This document shows positions 1 to 10,316 of a DNA stretch of 64,000 nucleotides, one piece after another. Source of the stretch: Leishmania infantum JPCM5 (taxonomy: Eukaryota; Euglenozoa; Kinetoplastea; Trypanosomatida; Trypanosomatidae); contig NC_009420.2 of assembly GCF_000002875.2 (NCBI RefSeq), positions 432,001-496,000 of the forward strand. The letters are read 5' to 3'. Under the pieces are notes generated by a model that was given only the letters and a program-made list of their open reading frames with translations, did no database searches and was not told the origin of the DNA. The first letter of the stretch is position 1. Every line of letters starts with the position of its first letter. Made by a program: the position numbers and the translations under genes.

Positions 1-174
1 TGGTAGTCCGATGTAGGACCGCGATCTATGTTTTCAACGCTACTCTGGCAACAAGAAACTCAACAGCGAGAAAGTGACCGCGCGACTCTGCCGGCAACCC
101 CTCACGCTGACCATCTTGGGCGCACCAGCCACATGCGACAGCCGCCCTGATTTAGGCGCTTTGCTCTTCTGCGT

Positions 175-214
175 GACCTCTCCGCCCTCTTTTTCTTGTG
201 TATTCGTCTCGCAG
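175..214 (+). promoter_or_regulatory. Pyrimidine tract and likely spliced-leader acceptor
   Basis: A C/T-rich stretch ends in GCAG at 211-214, 24 nt before the ATG at 238; a second AG lies at 223-224. This is the usual arrangement for a trypanosomatid trans-splice acceptor and supports the ATG at 238 as the start of the downstream gene. The 1-174 stretch shows no gene and is probably the 3' untranslated or intercistronic end of an upstream gene. Confidence 0.55.
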
Positions 215-237
215 CCTCTATCAGTAGCCCCTCTGCG

Positions 238-1155
238 ATGCTTCGTTGCACCGCCTCCGCGCTCTTCAAGTCGCTTGCCGTGTGGGGCGGCGGCACGATG
301 GGCAGCGGCATCGCGCAGATCACAGCTCAGGCGGGTGTCCCGGTGACTGTGGTGGAGGTCTCACAGGCGCGGCTGGACGCGTCGCGCAAGTCGATCGAGA
401 CGTCGTTGCTGCGGATCGCCAACAAAAAGTGCGACGGTGATCAGGGCAAGATGAAGGCATTCGTGGACACGGTGCTTTCTCACGTCACGTTCACGACGGA
501 CGAAGCCGTGGCTGCTGGCGGCGCGGAGCTGATCATCGAGGCGATTGTGGAGAACATCGGCGCGAAGAAGGAGCTCTTTGGCCGCCTGGACAAGATGGCG
601 CCGACGTCGACGGTGTTCTGCTCGAACACGTCGTCTCTGAGCATCACGGAGATGGCGTCCGCAACGACACGCAAGGACCGATTTGCCGGCATGCACTTCT
701 TCTCGCCCGTGCCGATGATGAAGCTGCTCGAGGTGGTGCGCACAGAGGAAGTGAGCCCAGCCATCATCGAGCAGCTTACCGCCTTCGGCAAGAAGGTAGG
801 GAAGATCCCTGTTGTTGCGAAGGACACGGAGGGCTTTATCGTGAACCGCCTTCTCGTGCCATATCAAATGGAGGCGTGCAGGCTGGTGGAGCGTGGCGTC
901 GCGACTTTCCGGGATGTGGACACTGCTATGAAGTTCGGCTGCGGCTACCCGATGGGACCTTTTGAACTCTGTGACAGTGTTGGCATCGATGTTATCAAGT
1001 TCATTGTCGACGGCTGGCATGCACAGTACCCCAACGAGCCGCTCTTCAAGCCCTCGCCGCTAATCAATGAACGGGTTGCCGCTGGCAAGCTGGGTAAGAA
1101 GACTGGCGAGGGCTACTACAAGTACGACAGCAAGGGCCGCAAAATCGAATCCTGA
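238..1155 (+). CDS. 3-hydroxyacyl-CoA dehydrogenase (short-chain, HADH type)
   Basis: Predicted 305-aa NAD-dependent dehydrogenase that oxidises L-3-hydroxyacyl-CoA to 3-ketoacyl-CoA in fatty-acid beta-oxidation. The dinucleotide-binding loop GGGTMGSG is at residues 17-24. The catalytic His sits in HFFSPV (H153), and the C-terminal domain has the family signature with GYPMGPFEL followed by D-x-x-G-x-D. Length is that of single-function enzymes (about 300 aa), not the multifunctional fusion. The first 14 residues (MLRCTASALFKSLA) are basic and hydroxylated without acids, which suggests a mitochondrial presequence; there is no C-terminal PTS1. The frame is open further upstream only through a TTG, and the trans-splice acceptor lies inside that extension, so ATG 238 was chosen. 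It could be specific for 3-hydroxybutyryl-CoA; chain-length preference cannot be read from the sequence. Confidence 0.9.
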   Translation: MLRCTASALFKSLAVWGGGTMGSGIAQITAQAGVPVTVVEVSQARLDASRKSIETSLLRIANKKCDGDQGKMKAFVDTVLSHVTFTTDEAVAAGGAELIIEAIVENIGAKKELFGRLDKMAPTSTVFCSNTSSLSITEMASATTRKDRFAGMHFFSPVPMMKLLEVVRTEEVSPAIIEQLTAFGKKVGKIPVVAKDTEGFIVNRLLVPYQMEACRLVERGVATFRDVDTAMKFGCGYPMGPFELCDSVGIDVIKFIVDGWHAQYPNEPLFKPSPLINERVAAGKLGKKTGEGYYKYDSKGRKIES

Positions 1156-2987
1156 AAGACGGATCTTTCCTCCACTCATTACGTTCTGTCCTGAGGCCCC
1201 GGCACAGCCTTCTTCATGCGTGCAACGAGCACTATTTTTTTTTTGATTTCTGCCGCGTGTGGAGCCGTCAAGGACAAGGATGCAAGACATCCAAACCATA
1301 TCGGTCCCGTTTTTTTTTCTATTGATGCAACGCATCCCTTTGTGCGCCTTACGAGAAGGAAGGGGCGTTGTGGTCTTGTGATTGTCTCGAGCTTCTCCTC
1401 ATGCGATCGTGCTCGCTGCTTTCCATACTTGATCGCCCTGCCCTCTTCTGTGTTCATCGCTGATGCGGGGTGTCCGAGGGGCGTCACTGTTAACTCGCGA
1501 TTCGGCTCTGCTTTAGTGTGAGATGCACCGCTTGCTTTCTTTTCCCTTTTTTTCTTGAAAGCACGAAGTAACTTGGGCAAAACAGCAATTTGATGGCACC
1601 ATGCGTTCACGTTAAAGTTCAGTCCTTCCCGGGCAGCGATGCCGCGTCGTATGCGTGTGTGTGTGTGTGTGTGTCTTCATGCGCCGTTCTCTTGAGCATG
1701 ATGTATTTCTCGGTCTTCCTGCCTGTGTCTCTCTCGTGTTGTTTTTTTTCGTCCATTGCCGCATTAGCGCCCCCTGAATACGGGGGACAGCGCAGCCTGG
1801 TATCATCGCGTTCGGTGCTCACTCTTTGTGAGGCATCCAGGAGCCTGCAGCGTACCCACGGGTATGGCTGCGGGCACTTGGTGTCGGCGGACAGCCCTGT
1901 GCTGTTTGTGGCCAACCGAGACGTGAGGTTATGATCACATGCGTACGAGCTCACTATGAACCGTGTCGACGGTTCAGCAAACATTACCGAAAGCAAAACT
2001 CATACCAATGCGCCTCAAAGCGCGTGTGTACGAGACACGCGGCATCTCTCCTCGATCCGACCGGGGTGGGCTTTCACGGGGCAGAGATGCCGGAAGCGGG
2101 ATGAGAGCACTCCCGACGTGCACCGCCGAGTCCTCCAGAGCCTCCCATGTGAAGCGTCACCGCACCACGTGATGGCATGCCGCGGGTGGAGGCGACTGAG
2201 ACGGAGAAGCATGGCACACAGGCAGGATGTGCAGGGTCTCGGAGGAGCCTGGCCGGGGGCTGGTGGCCTTCCTCCCTGCGCGCATCCGGCATGCACGTGG
2301 AGCACCCGCGGCGTCCGCCCTCGAGCATGCCACCCCGGACGCGGACCGCTTTGGCGCGAGGCATGCAGTCCACACCGCGCCTCCGTCTGGCGCCGGTTAG
2401 ACGCGTCTTTCCATTTCAACTGCCGGACGACTCGCCCGCGGCGAGGAGGAGGCAGCTGTGGCGCAACAGGGGTAGGTGCGCTGTGGTTGCGTACGCGTCT
2501 GCGCTTGCGGACCTCTTCACTTTGTCGAACGGGCATGCCGAGAAGCTGGAGGAGGAGCTCATCGGCTGCGGTGCTCGGCGTCGTTTGTGAGGAAACTCTC
2601 TGTCTTCCTGACTTGTGTGTCTGCATGTGCATCGGATCCCTCTCGTTCTCCTCGCTTCTCTGTTTGTGCGCCAGCAACGTCTCGTTGTCCTTTACCTCGT
2701 CGTTGTTCTCATGCATTCGTTTGCGTCGTCTCTCTCTCTCTCCCTATCTGTTCTCTGTCAACTCCATCGCGCACTCCGCGACACTCCCCATCCACATCTC
2801 TCCCCGAGCAGCACCGCGTTTGTATGTGTGGCACTTTGGGCTGCCTCTGCCTGTTGCCCCGTACCGCCCTGCGCCTGTAGTGAAGAAACAAAAAGGGTTT
2901 AGCGGGCCCTTCGCTTGCTCGTTTCACTGCTCGGTCATCGGCCGCTTTCCCTTTCATATAGCGACACACTTTCCCCTTCGTACAGGG
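1156..2987 (+). other. Intercistronic region with repeat B and pyrimidine tracts
   Basis: This 1.8-kb stretch contains a short GT microsatellite (about 1655-1673), the repeat-B copy at 2025-2396, and long pyrimidine-rich segments at 2620-2770 and 2945-2980. An open frame runs through it into the next gene, but the part over the repeat matches the inverse copy at 35 kb and is not protein-like. I see no separate gene. Confidence 0.6.
2025..2396 (+). repeat. Repeat B, copy 1 (about 371 bp, SIDER-like)
   Basis: The segment from the GTGTACGAGA motif to GTCTGGCGCC is nearly the same, base for base, as the reverse complement of 35166-35536. Flanking bases differ on both sides, so the ends are approximate to a few bases. 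It lies between the dehydrogenase gene and the 5-phosphatase gene in an untranslated region. Size, GC-richness and intercistronic position resemble the short degenerate retroposons (SIDERs) of Leishmania; this family assignment is inference and no A-rich tail is visible. Confidence 0.7.
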
Positions 2988-5774
2988 ATGACGGAGTACG
3001 CTGGAACGCAGGCCACAAGGCACGCTGAATCGGTGAAGTCGACGCCGCCGACAAGTCAGACGAGGGGGAGTATGCCCGCCGCCACGGCGCTGCCGTCGAC
3101 GAGGGACATAGGCGTGTATCCCAGATCGCTGCCGCCCCTCGGGGGGAGCGGGGCAGGCAGCAACAATAACACTACGTGCAGCACCCGGCACGACTTTGAT
3201 CCCTCGGCAGCGGGGAACGTGAACACTACCGCCGCCATGGGCGCGACGTTCCCAACTTCATCGTTCCGTTCCACACTGACGGATAGAGATCCGTCCCGCG
3301 GTCCGTCGCTGCTGCGCGTCAGCGACCCTGCGCCTCCTCCGTTGACGCCGACAGCCCCCGCTACTACAGCGCCGACTCTATCGGGACAGCACGTCCTTCA
3401 CTGTCCTCGGAAGCCAGCCGCTAGCACTGGTGGCCCTCGCATGCCCGTCTGCCTTACAAGTGCGAGCGTGCAGAGCCACGACGAAAATGACGCGTGCCCA
3501 CACTCGCAAAGCACCGGTGAAGGCGACGAGGCCGCCCCGCGGTCCAGCCAAAGGGCGTGCAGCCCAGCTCCTACGGAAGATTACGCCAATCAACACGCCG
3601 ATCGTCGGCTGGCACGCACTGTCGAGCAGGGCCCGCGGAGGGGTGAGGCGACGCCTAGACTACATGCGGCGCCGTCCCGGTCAGATAACACGGAGGTAGA
3701 TTTGCTGGCGCGCCAGTTCGTGCAGCGCACCGTTCTTTGGTCGTCCATATGCAACTGTGCCTCCGGCGGTGAGTCACCCGCGCGTTGTCGTCGTGACGAA
3801 TTGGTCAAGTCGACGGTGCGAACCGTCAGCGTGGGCACGGGAAGCGGCGCTTGTTCGCACGAAGCGACCGCGACCGTGCCGATCTTCAGTACGACCGCAG
3901 CAAAGTCCAGCCAGTCATGTGTGGGAATCCTAAACTCTGCCAACGTGCAGAGTTCACACCGCGACGAGACAGAAAACGGGACTGCAGGCAGCTTTCCCCT
4001 CACCCGTGCAAACAACCCTGCCTTATCGACTCGGGAGACGTTCCCGATCCCTCGCTGCTGCCCCGATGACTTACTGCGGGGTGACGGCAAGATGTGGACC
4101 CCCGGCAAGCCGCTGCGTATCGCGTACGTTACCTGGAACATGGCAAGCAAGAGGCCACGCACCGGCGAGGTTTCCGCCCACTGCATCTACCCCAACGCAC
4201 ACTTGGTGGTGGTCGGCACCCAGGAAAACGGCCCCTATGTGATGTCAAACAAGCACCAGCGCCGGTGGACGAAGATAGTTTCGCAGGCCTGCCTTGGTGG
4301 GCAGTACGAGCTGGTCTGCCAGCACCATATGTGGGCGGTGCAGATGCTCGTTTTTGCTCGTCGCCGCGACGTGGCTCACTACATATCACGGGCCCACGCG
4401 TCGCACGTGAAGACGGGGCTGCTGAACGGCCTGGGAGGGAATAAGGGCGGCGTTGCTGTGGGACTAGTCTTATCTCTGACGCCTAAAGACGCAGCGCCCC
4501 CCCATCGTGCGAAAGCACATCTCGCGACTGCTTCTGCTCCGCAGGCCCCACCGCTGAAGAGTAAGGCGTCCGGGGCGCGAGGCACGCCGATAAAGCGATC
4601 CGCTACCACACCTCAAAATCTCGACAGCTCAATGGTAAAGGGGAGAGAAATTAGCGCTGGTTTCATGTTGTCGAAATCCTCCGCGGACTGCGCCGTTGGA
4701 ATACCTCCGCCTGTGATGAGCAATCCGTACATGCTACACGACGCTGACGGCGAATATGGCAAGCTGCTGCAGCAGCACAGCTTGCCCGATGGCAACAGCA
4801 CAGGAAACCTCTTCTGCGACGACGGTGACACTGTCTTAGAAAATGACGGGGTCTTCTCGCCTGCCGAGGTGATGAGTCGCAACACCTCGTCTGAGCTGAC
4901 GACTGAGCACGCCGATGCCGAGCACTCTCACCGGCACACACAGCACTCCGAGAACGACATGGATCGGCAGGAACGTGGGGACGGTGACGACGACGCCTCG
5001 AGTGACGGCAGACCAGATAACGTCACGCCGAATTACATGACGCTGCTGTTCATCACCGCGCACCTTACGGCGCACCAAGGCGCTGTCAGCAACCGCAACA
5101 AGGACTACCGGCAGATTGTCTATGGCCTGCAGCTTGGCCGCCGCGGCCCGTATCGTAAGTTCTTCAAGCTGTTGCTGGGTCGGAAGAAAGTGCTGGATGG
5201 TGACGATGAGGAGGAGGCAAGCGATGAGGACGACGAGGCTGATTATTGGGAGGACAACAACCCTGAGGAGGGTGTGATGCCTTTAAGGCTGCCCGTTGTG
5301 TCTGAAGTTGAGCACAAGCGAAAAATGCGCCGCGACGTGACAGAGGAATTCGACCTCACCTTGTTCGGCGGCGACCTGAACTACCGCATCAACGGCACTC
5401 GCAAGGCCATCGAATACGTCATCCAGCACCACAGCAACATTCGATCTATCCTGATCAACAACGACCAGCTGAGCCTTGAGCGGGCCCGCGGGAAGGTGTT
5501 TCAAGGATTCCAGGAGGGGAATCTTCTCTTCCGCCCAACGTACAAGTACGAAGTATCGGCCGGCGGCGGCGTCACCCTCAACGAGTACAACTTTTCGCAC
5601 AAAAAGAACCGCATGCCGGCCTACTGTGACCGCATCTTGTACAAAAAAAGGATGAGCTCGGCTGCCCGACGCGTCGCCATTCGGCTCTACACAGACGTCC
5701 CAAATGTCCGCTCGAGCGACCACCGTCCCGTCGTGGCCCTCTTCGACGTCGGCACGCGGGCCTACACCGGCTGA
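2988..5774 (+). CDS. Inositol polyphosphate 5-phosphatase-like protein
   Basis: Predicted 928-aa protein with a C-terminal inositol polyphosphate 5-phosphatase domain (endonuclease/exonuclease/phosphatase fold), which removes the 5-phosphate from phosphoinositides or soluble inositol phosphates. Family motifs are in order: RIAYVTWNMASKRP (about 376-389), VVVGTQENG, LGGNKGGVAVGL, GGDLNYRI (794 onward), PTYKYE, RMPAYCDRILYK and SSDHRPVVALF (about 909). Catalytic Asp, Asn and His residues of these motifs are present. The first 370 residues are Ser/Pro/Thr-rich low complexity. A further insertion rich in low-complexity and acidic residues splits the catalytic domain between the GNKGG motif and TAHLTAHQ. 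ATG 2988 was chosen because the upstream frame crosses repeat B; an AG at 2984-2985 would leave only a 2-nt leader, so a more upstream acceptor such as 2960-2961 is possible. Confidence 0.88.
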   Translation: MTEYAGTQATRHAESVKSTPPTSQTRGSMPAATALPSTRDIGVYPRSLPPLGGSGAGSNNNTTCSTRHDFDPSAAGNVNTTAAMGATFPTSSFRSTLTDRDPSRGPSLLRVSDPAPPPLTPTAPATTAPTLSGQHVLHCPRKPAASTGGPRMPVCLTSASVQSHDENDACPHSQSTGEGDEAAPRSSQRACSPAPTEDYANQHADRRLARTVEQGPRRGEATPRLHAAPSRSDNTEVDLLARQFVQRTVLWSSICNCASGGESPARCRRDELVKSTVRTVSVGTGSGACSHEATATVPIFSTTAAKSSQSCVGILNSANVQSSHRDETENGTAGSFPLTRANNPALSTRETFPIPRCCPDDLLRGDGKMWTPGKPLRIAYVTWNMASKRPRTGEVSAHCIYPNAHLVVVGTQENGPYVMSNKHQRRWTKIVSQACLGGQYELVCQHHMWAVQMLVFARRRDVAHYISRAHASHVKTGLLNGLGGNKGGVAVGLVLSLTPKDAAPPHRAKAHLATASAPQAPPLKSKASGARGTPIKRSATTPQNLDSSMVKGREISAGFMLSKSSADCAVGIPPPVMSNPYMLHDADGEYGKLLQQHSLPDGNSTGNLFCDDGDTVLENDGVFSPAEVMSRNTSSELTTEHADAEHSHRHTQHSENDMDRQERGDGDDDASSDGRPDNVTPNYMTLLFITAHLTAHQGAVSNRNKDYRQIVYGLQLGRRGPYRKFFKLLLGRKKVLDGDDEEEASDEDDEADYWEDNNPEEGVMPLRLPVVSEVEHKRKMRRDVTEEFDLTLFGGDLNYRINGTRKAIEYVIQHHSNIRSILINNDQLSLERARGKVFQGFQEGNLLFRPTYKYEVSAGGGVTLNEYNFSHKKNRMPAYCDRILYKKRMSSAARRVAIRLYTDVPNVRSSDHRPVVALFDVGTRAYTG

Positions 5775-7440
5775 GACAGTGGGTAGGCGTAGATACTTGC
5801 TTCCAAGCACCTCTTGTGTAAGCAAGGGCGCATCTTTCTTGAATGTATTTTCTTCCCTGGCCTACGTGCGTGCTGCTGACCCTTTTCAGTTTTCTTTTTG
5901 CCGCACACCTCCTCGTCGAACCCCCTCAACCCGGGTGCGCGTTCGTTGTGCCTACACACAAGCGCATATATATATATATATATATACGTACACGGGGCGG
6001 CAGTTGCGGCGGTGTGTGTCTCTCTGTTCTTGATGTTCGGCTGGTGCGACTCCTCTCCCTCTCGTCTTTTTTTTCGTTTTTTTTTTGTGTGTCTTGCCCA
6101 TTTGCTGCCTTCACGCTTTTTGTTTCTGCTCACCATTTTTATGATATTCGTGTTTTTTTTCGCTTGTTTTCTTCTTTGGTCTCTCGTCTCTGCGGTGGGG
6201 ATTTATGTTGGTAACCGTAGTGGTATCGTTTGGGGGGGGAGGAGGCTTCGGATCCACAGCTCTCTCACTCTATGTCCATGAGATGCTGTGAGGCACGGCG
6301 GCGCCTTTTTCGCCGGCGGATACAGGGGATGTGACTGGGTTCCGTGGTGCTCGAAGCGCGGACACGCATGGCGACGGCTGTGCAGCTCGAAAACAACGCG
6401 AAGAAGGGCAGGAACGCACTTTTGATCGTTCTTGCGTAGCGAGCGCCGTGTGACGCTTCCCCTGCTTTGTTTTGTGTGCCGTCAGCTGCCACGGTTGCCT
6501 ATTCGAAGCTGCTTCCTCCTGTCTTCCCTTTTTGCGCTCATGACATGATCGGCACTGTCTGCGAGCAAAAATTTTTCGTGGCCGCGCCTCGCGTAACTTT
6601 CTCTTGCTGAGCACACCAGTGTACAGTGAACCCCGCGTGTCTTCTGGTGAAGCATGTGCACGCCTCCCATTCACTTCCTGCTTCTCTCTTATTGCTTTTT
6701 TTTTCTGTCGCCGGCCTACATGATGTGGAGCTGTAGAGGGGCATGTGCGCGCAGCTTGGTTCGCACCTCCCTCCCTCCCTTGCGTTCTCTATTGTATGTG
6801 GATCTCACCACAGCGCCCGCACTGGTGGTTCCGTTTGGTAAGCTGCTGAGCTGTTCAATGGTCGGTGCCGTTCTCTCTACCTGGACTGCGCGGTCGCAAA
6901 GAAGAAGCTGAGGGGGAAGAGCGACGAGCACATCACTCGTGTGTTTGCGAATGTTTGTTGTACATCTCTGGAGCGAGAAGACAGCGACAGAGTGCGACTA
7001 AATAATCTTCAAAATAGAACCGAAAATAATCGAAGGGTAAGGGAGAGAGTGAGCCCGTGCCATGAATCACAGTGTTCAGCACGCATATAGACGCCGTGGT
7101 GCGGCTTGCGGTCTAGATTCTGTGCTCTTGTAAAATGCGTGGAAGGGTCGACAATCAGGCGTAGGTAGCGTGAGCTCTTTCTGGTTGTTGCTACTACGAT
7201 CGTTACTATTATCGTTCTTCTCGTCCTTCTGGTTGCACTTCATATCGTTTTTCTTTTTGTTGTTGTTTTGTTGCTGCTGCGCTCCCTTCTTCACCCCGCC
7301 CATCCACACCACACACTCTCTCTGCGCGCGCAATCCCACTTACTTGTTTGCTGCATGCATGGCCTCGGTGTGTTGCCGCTGCGTCTTTTCCCGTCCTCAC
7401 CAACTTCTCCGCGGCGTCTCTCTGTCGCACACACGTGTAG
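5775..7440 (+). other. Intercistronic region, no gene seen
   Basis: This 1.67-kb stretch holds a TA microsatellite at 5966-5986, T-rich and pyrimidine-rich runs (6060-6200, 6690-6780, 7170-7330) and no frame with protein-like composition. It is best read as the 3'UTR of the 5-phosphatase mRNA plus the trans-splicing signals of the next gene; a pyrimidine tract ends in AG at 7439-7440. Confidence 0.6.
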
Positions 7441-8553
7441 ATGAAGCCGCACAAACAGCAGCGCACCTGCACCAAGCATCCCATTCCGTCCCACAACACG
7501 TCCGCCACCGCACGCCACAGTTCAGGTCGTCTTTTCCAGAACACTGTGCAGCCCTCCGCGACGCGAATGCGCTTTGTGCGCCCCGCCACACACGCGGCGC
7601 CGCACGGCCGCGGCTGGTACGAGGCGATCCCAGAGCGTCTAAAGGTGACCATCGACGACTACTTCAGCGAGGCCACGCACTGCTACGACGAGGAGGGGCA
7701 CGAGTGCGCTCGCATGACGGGCTTGATTGCTCCGCACGCCGGCATGAGCTATTCCGGCCGCACCGCCGCCGAGGCCTTCGCGGTTTTTCGTGATTACCTC
7801 TACGCAAAAGGGTCCAAAGGCAGCGAGCTGGAGCGCATCTTTATCCTTGGGCCGTCGCATACAAAAGGCTTTGAAGGGTGCGAGCTCTCCGCCGCCAGCG
7901 CGTACGAGACGCCGTTTGGGCGGTTGAGGGTGGACACGGCCGTAGTGGATCGTGTGATGACTGATTTGCGCAAGGCAGGGGTAGGGGCGGCCACGGCGTC
8001 TCGCCGCACGGACGAGGCCGAGCACTCGATCGAGATGGAGACTCCTTACCTCTCCCACATTCTTCACTACCCACCAACGACGACCGGTGCGCCGGCGCAG
8101 CCGGCAGCGGGGCGCGTCGCAATCGTGCCCATCATCGTTGGCTGGACCGACAGGCAGGACGAAAAGGCCATTTGCGACGTGCTCAAGCCCTACATGGACG
8201 ATGCTCGCAATTTCTTCATCTTCAGCTCTGATTTCTGCCACTGGGGTGAGCGCTTCTCCTACACATACCACTACAAGCGCTCCGAGTATCCGAATATCGG
8301 CGACTCCATCATCGCCATGGACCACGCCGCCATGGAGCTGCTGGAGAAGCGCGACTTGGAGAGGTGGTATGCCTACCTGCAGATGACCAAGAACACAATT
8401 TGCGGACGCGCGCCGATTAGTATTGGGATGCAGCGCTGGGCAGACGAAGTGAACAAGGCGCGAGTGAAGTTTGTGCACTACTCGCAGTCGAACAAGTGCA
8501 AGGACGCAGACGACTCATCAGTGAGCTACGCCGCTGCCATCATTATGGAGTAG
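7441..8553 (+). CDS. MEMO1 family protein
   Basis: Predicted 370-aa member of the MEMO1 family, a non-haem dioxygenase-like fold linked to redox and iron handling and cell motility in animals. Conserved blocks: THAAPHGRGWY (about 49-59), LIAPHAGMSYSG, ILGPSHTKGFEGCELS, EHSIEMETPYL, and SSDFCHWGERFSYTY. The vestigial metal-site residues His-His-Cys are all present (H99, H140, C266 from this start). Human MEMO1 begins only a few residues before the first block, so the ATG at 7567 (residue 43) is a serious alternative start. The AG at 7439-7440 touches the ATG at 7441 and would leave no leader, which also favours 7567. Substrate in parasites is unknown. Confidence 0.9.
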   Translation: MKPHKQQRTCTKHPIPSHNTSATARHSSGRLFQNTVQPSATRMRFVRPATHAAPHGRGWYEAIPERLKVTIDDYFSEATHCYDEEGHECARMTGLIAPHAGMSYSGRTAAEAFAVFRDYLYAKGSKGSELERIFILGPSHTKGFEGCELSAASAYETPFGRLRVDTAVVDRVMTDLRKAGVGAATASRRTDEAEHSIEMETPYLSHILHYPPTTTGAPAQPAAGRVAIVPIIVGWTDRQDEKAICDVLKPYMDDARNFFIFSSDFCHWGERFSYTYHYKRSEYPNIGDSIIAMDHAAMELLEKRDLERWYAYLQMTKNTICGRAPISIGMQRWADEVNKARVKFVHYSQSNKCKDADDSSVSYAAAIIME

Positions 8554-10316
8554 ATGGTGCACCTCCACCCCATGTAGGCCTCGTGATGCCGTTCTATCTT
8601 CTTGAAGAACAGCAGGGGTGAGCACAAAAGGAGCCGCCGCACAGCCGCGTCGAGCTACATGTATACATATATATATATATGTCCCGTTCGTCAGGGCAGT
8701 GCGCTTCTCCTTTTTGGTGTTTTGTGCTCATTCCAGTCTTTTCTTTGGCCTCCGTCCGACATCGCTGCTTTTTGCTTTTTCGTGTTCTTTCACACGCTTT
8801 ATGTGCGCTTGAGTGCGTGTGTGTGTGTGTGTGTCTGTTTGCCATCGCCGCACGCCCTGTACACACACACACACACCTGCTCCACCGACTGTGGGCATCC
8901 ATTTGCTAAGCCATTTTGCTGTATCAAGTCCCCCCCCTTTGTTTTTGCTCTGTCTTGTCCCATCTCTACCTCCCGTGCCTCTGTGTATCGATGCTGTTTA
9001 CCGCTGCAGGACTCGATTCCAGTCTGGCTTTGCTACTACAGCACCCACAATATGCTGTGCCTACGGCTCTAACTGAGAAAGGTGGGTGAGATAAGAAGAA
9101 ACCTCTCTCCTTTATCGGGGTCTCTAAGTCTCTGCAGCTGCCCCTCCTCTGCATTCTCCCCTTCAAATTATGTTTGTGTGTGCTTGCTGTTGTCTTTCTC
9201 AGCTCTGATAGCCAGTTGAGGAGGGGGAGGGGCGCCGCATCGTGGCACCAGGACCCAGCCACCCACGCACAGTGTGTGTGGGGACGCCAAGCACCTACGG
9301 CGTCAGGTGGGGGTGGGCCATCAGAGCGATTTGCCGCTGCCGGCGTCGGCGGGGAGACACGCCTGTGCCACCCGTATGACGCGGCAGAGCGTCCGTGCAG
9401 CTCGAACGCACCTCACACCCGGCTCTCGGTCTCCACTGGTGGTGGTGGTGGTGGTGGGAGGGGGTGGGGGGCCTCTGCGCCACTCCGGGGGAGCGGAGTT
9501 GGTGAGAAGAGTTTGGGGCACAGGCCGTGCTCGGGTGACTGAGTCGGCGCCTTGCGGCAACGCGTGCCTGCCGCTGCTTCGCACCGGGCTGATGGGAGCC
9601 TCTGGCCGTCCGCGGTAGAGTGGAGCTTAGGTCATGTTAAAAAGAATGGACGCGGTGAAAGCAAACGGAAAAACAATCGATGCCTTCGCTGTGCGCTGGC
9701 GACCGTAGAGGAGGTAGGTGCCTTGAGGGGATAGTGGTCATAGTACCGAAGCAGCCAACAGGCTGGGCCGCTGTGGTGATTGATGAGACTTCTCAGAACG
9801 GAATCTCTCGTTTCGCGAATCGCTCTTTTTCGTGGCCGTCGTAGGGGCCGGCCCTCTCGCGCGTGCTCTCCCGCAGATGTCCGTGCGAAAGCACATCATT
9901 ACCGCTCCAGTGCTCTTCCACACCTACCTCTTTTTCTTGTCTCCTTATTCTTGCTGGTGGTTCTTCATCCTCCGCGTGCTTTGCGTGCCGCTTCACCCCC
10001 GTTTTCTTTTTGTTTGGCGGTGGTGTTGGTGCTGGAGGGGGGATCTTTCTCCGCATCTATCCACCGATCCTGCTTGCTTTTGGCAGCTGTACAAGAAGAC
10101 AGACTCAGAAGCACTCAAGCACGGGCGCCCTTTTGTGTGTTGTGTGTGTCTGCATCGTCGCTCTGTCGTTTTGCCTCACACTTTCTGCCCTTTCTTTGTT
10201 CGTCTCTGTCTCATTTTCTTTTTTTCTTTGTATTCTTCGCGTGCGCGTTCTCCCTTTTGCTAGCTGTTCCTTCCCTTGTACTATCTAAATGGTAACGCGG
10301 GCACTGCAAGAGCGCG
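8554..10316 (+). other. Intercistronic region with 402-bp repeat A
   Basis: This 1.76-kb gap contains a TA tract (8667-8680), GT and CA microsatellites (8815-8833, 8860-8878), the repeat-A copy 1 (9203-9604) about 650 nt after the MEMO1 stop, and pyrimidine-rich sequence from 9900 to 10280 leading to the next gene. No gene is supported. Confidence 0.6.
9203..9604 (+). repeat. Repeat A, copy 1 (402 bp, SIDER-like)
   Basis: The element begins CTCTGATAGCCAGTT and ends GGGAGCCTCTG. It is 402 bp, the same length as copies at 23622 and 41517, and I can find only one base that differs from copy 2 (G instead of C in CAGTTSAGG). It includes a (GGT)n run and a G-rich block near the middle. Its position in the probable 3'UTR downstream of a stop codon is that of SIDER2 retroposons, which are known to destabilise Leishmania mRNAs. 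The family name is inference. Confidence 0.85.

Noticed and set aside
361..1020. Antisense frame over the dehydrogenase gene
   Set aside because: It is a shadow of a GC-rich coding sequence. Similar antisense frames over RPS9, aldolase, VCP and others were rejected for the same reason.
1956..2987. N-terminal extension of the 5-phosphatase frame
   Set aside because: It runs through repeat B (which matches the inverse copy at 35 kb) and pyrimidine tracts, and is not protein-like; the ATG at 2988 is preferred.
9274..9618. A 114-codon open frame repeated in every repeat-A copy
   Set aside because: The frame recurs only because the DNA is nearly identical. Its translation is low complexity, it crosses a G-rich microsatellite and it lacks a matching start context.
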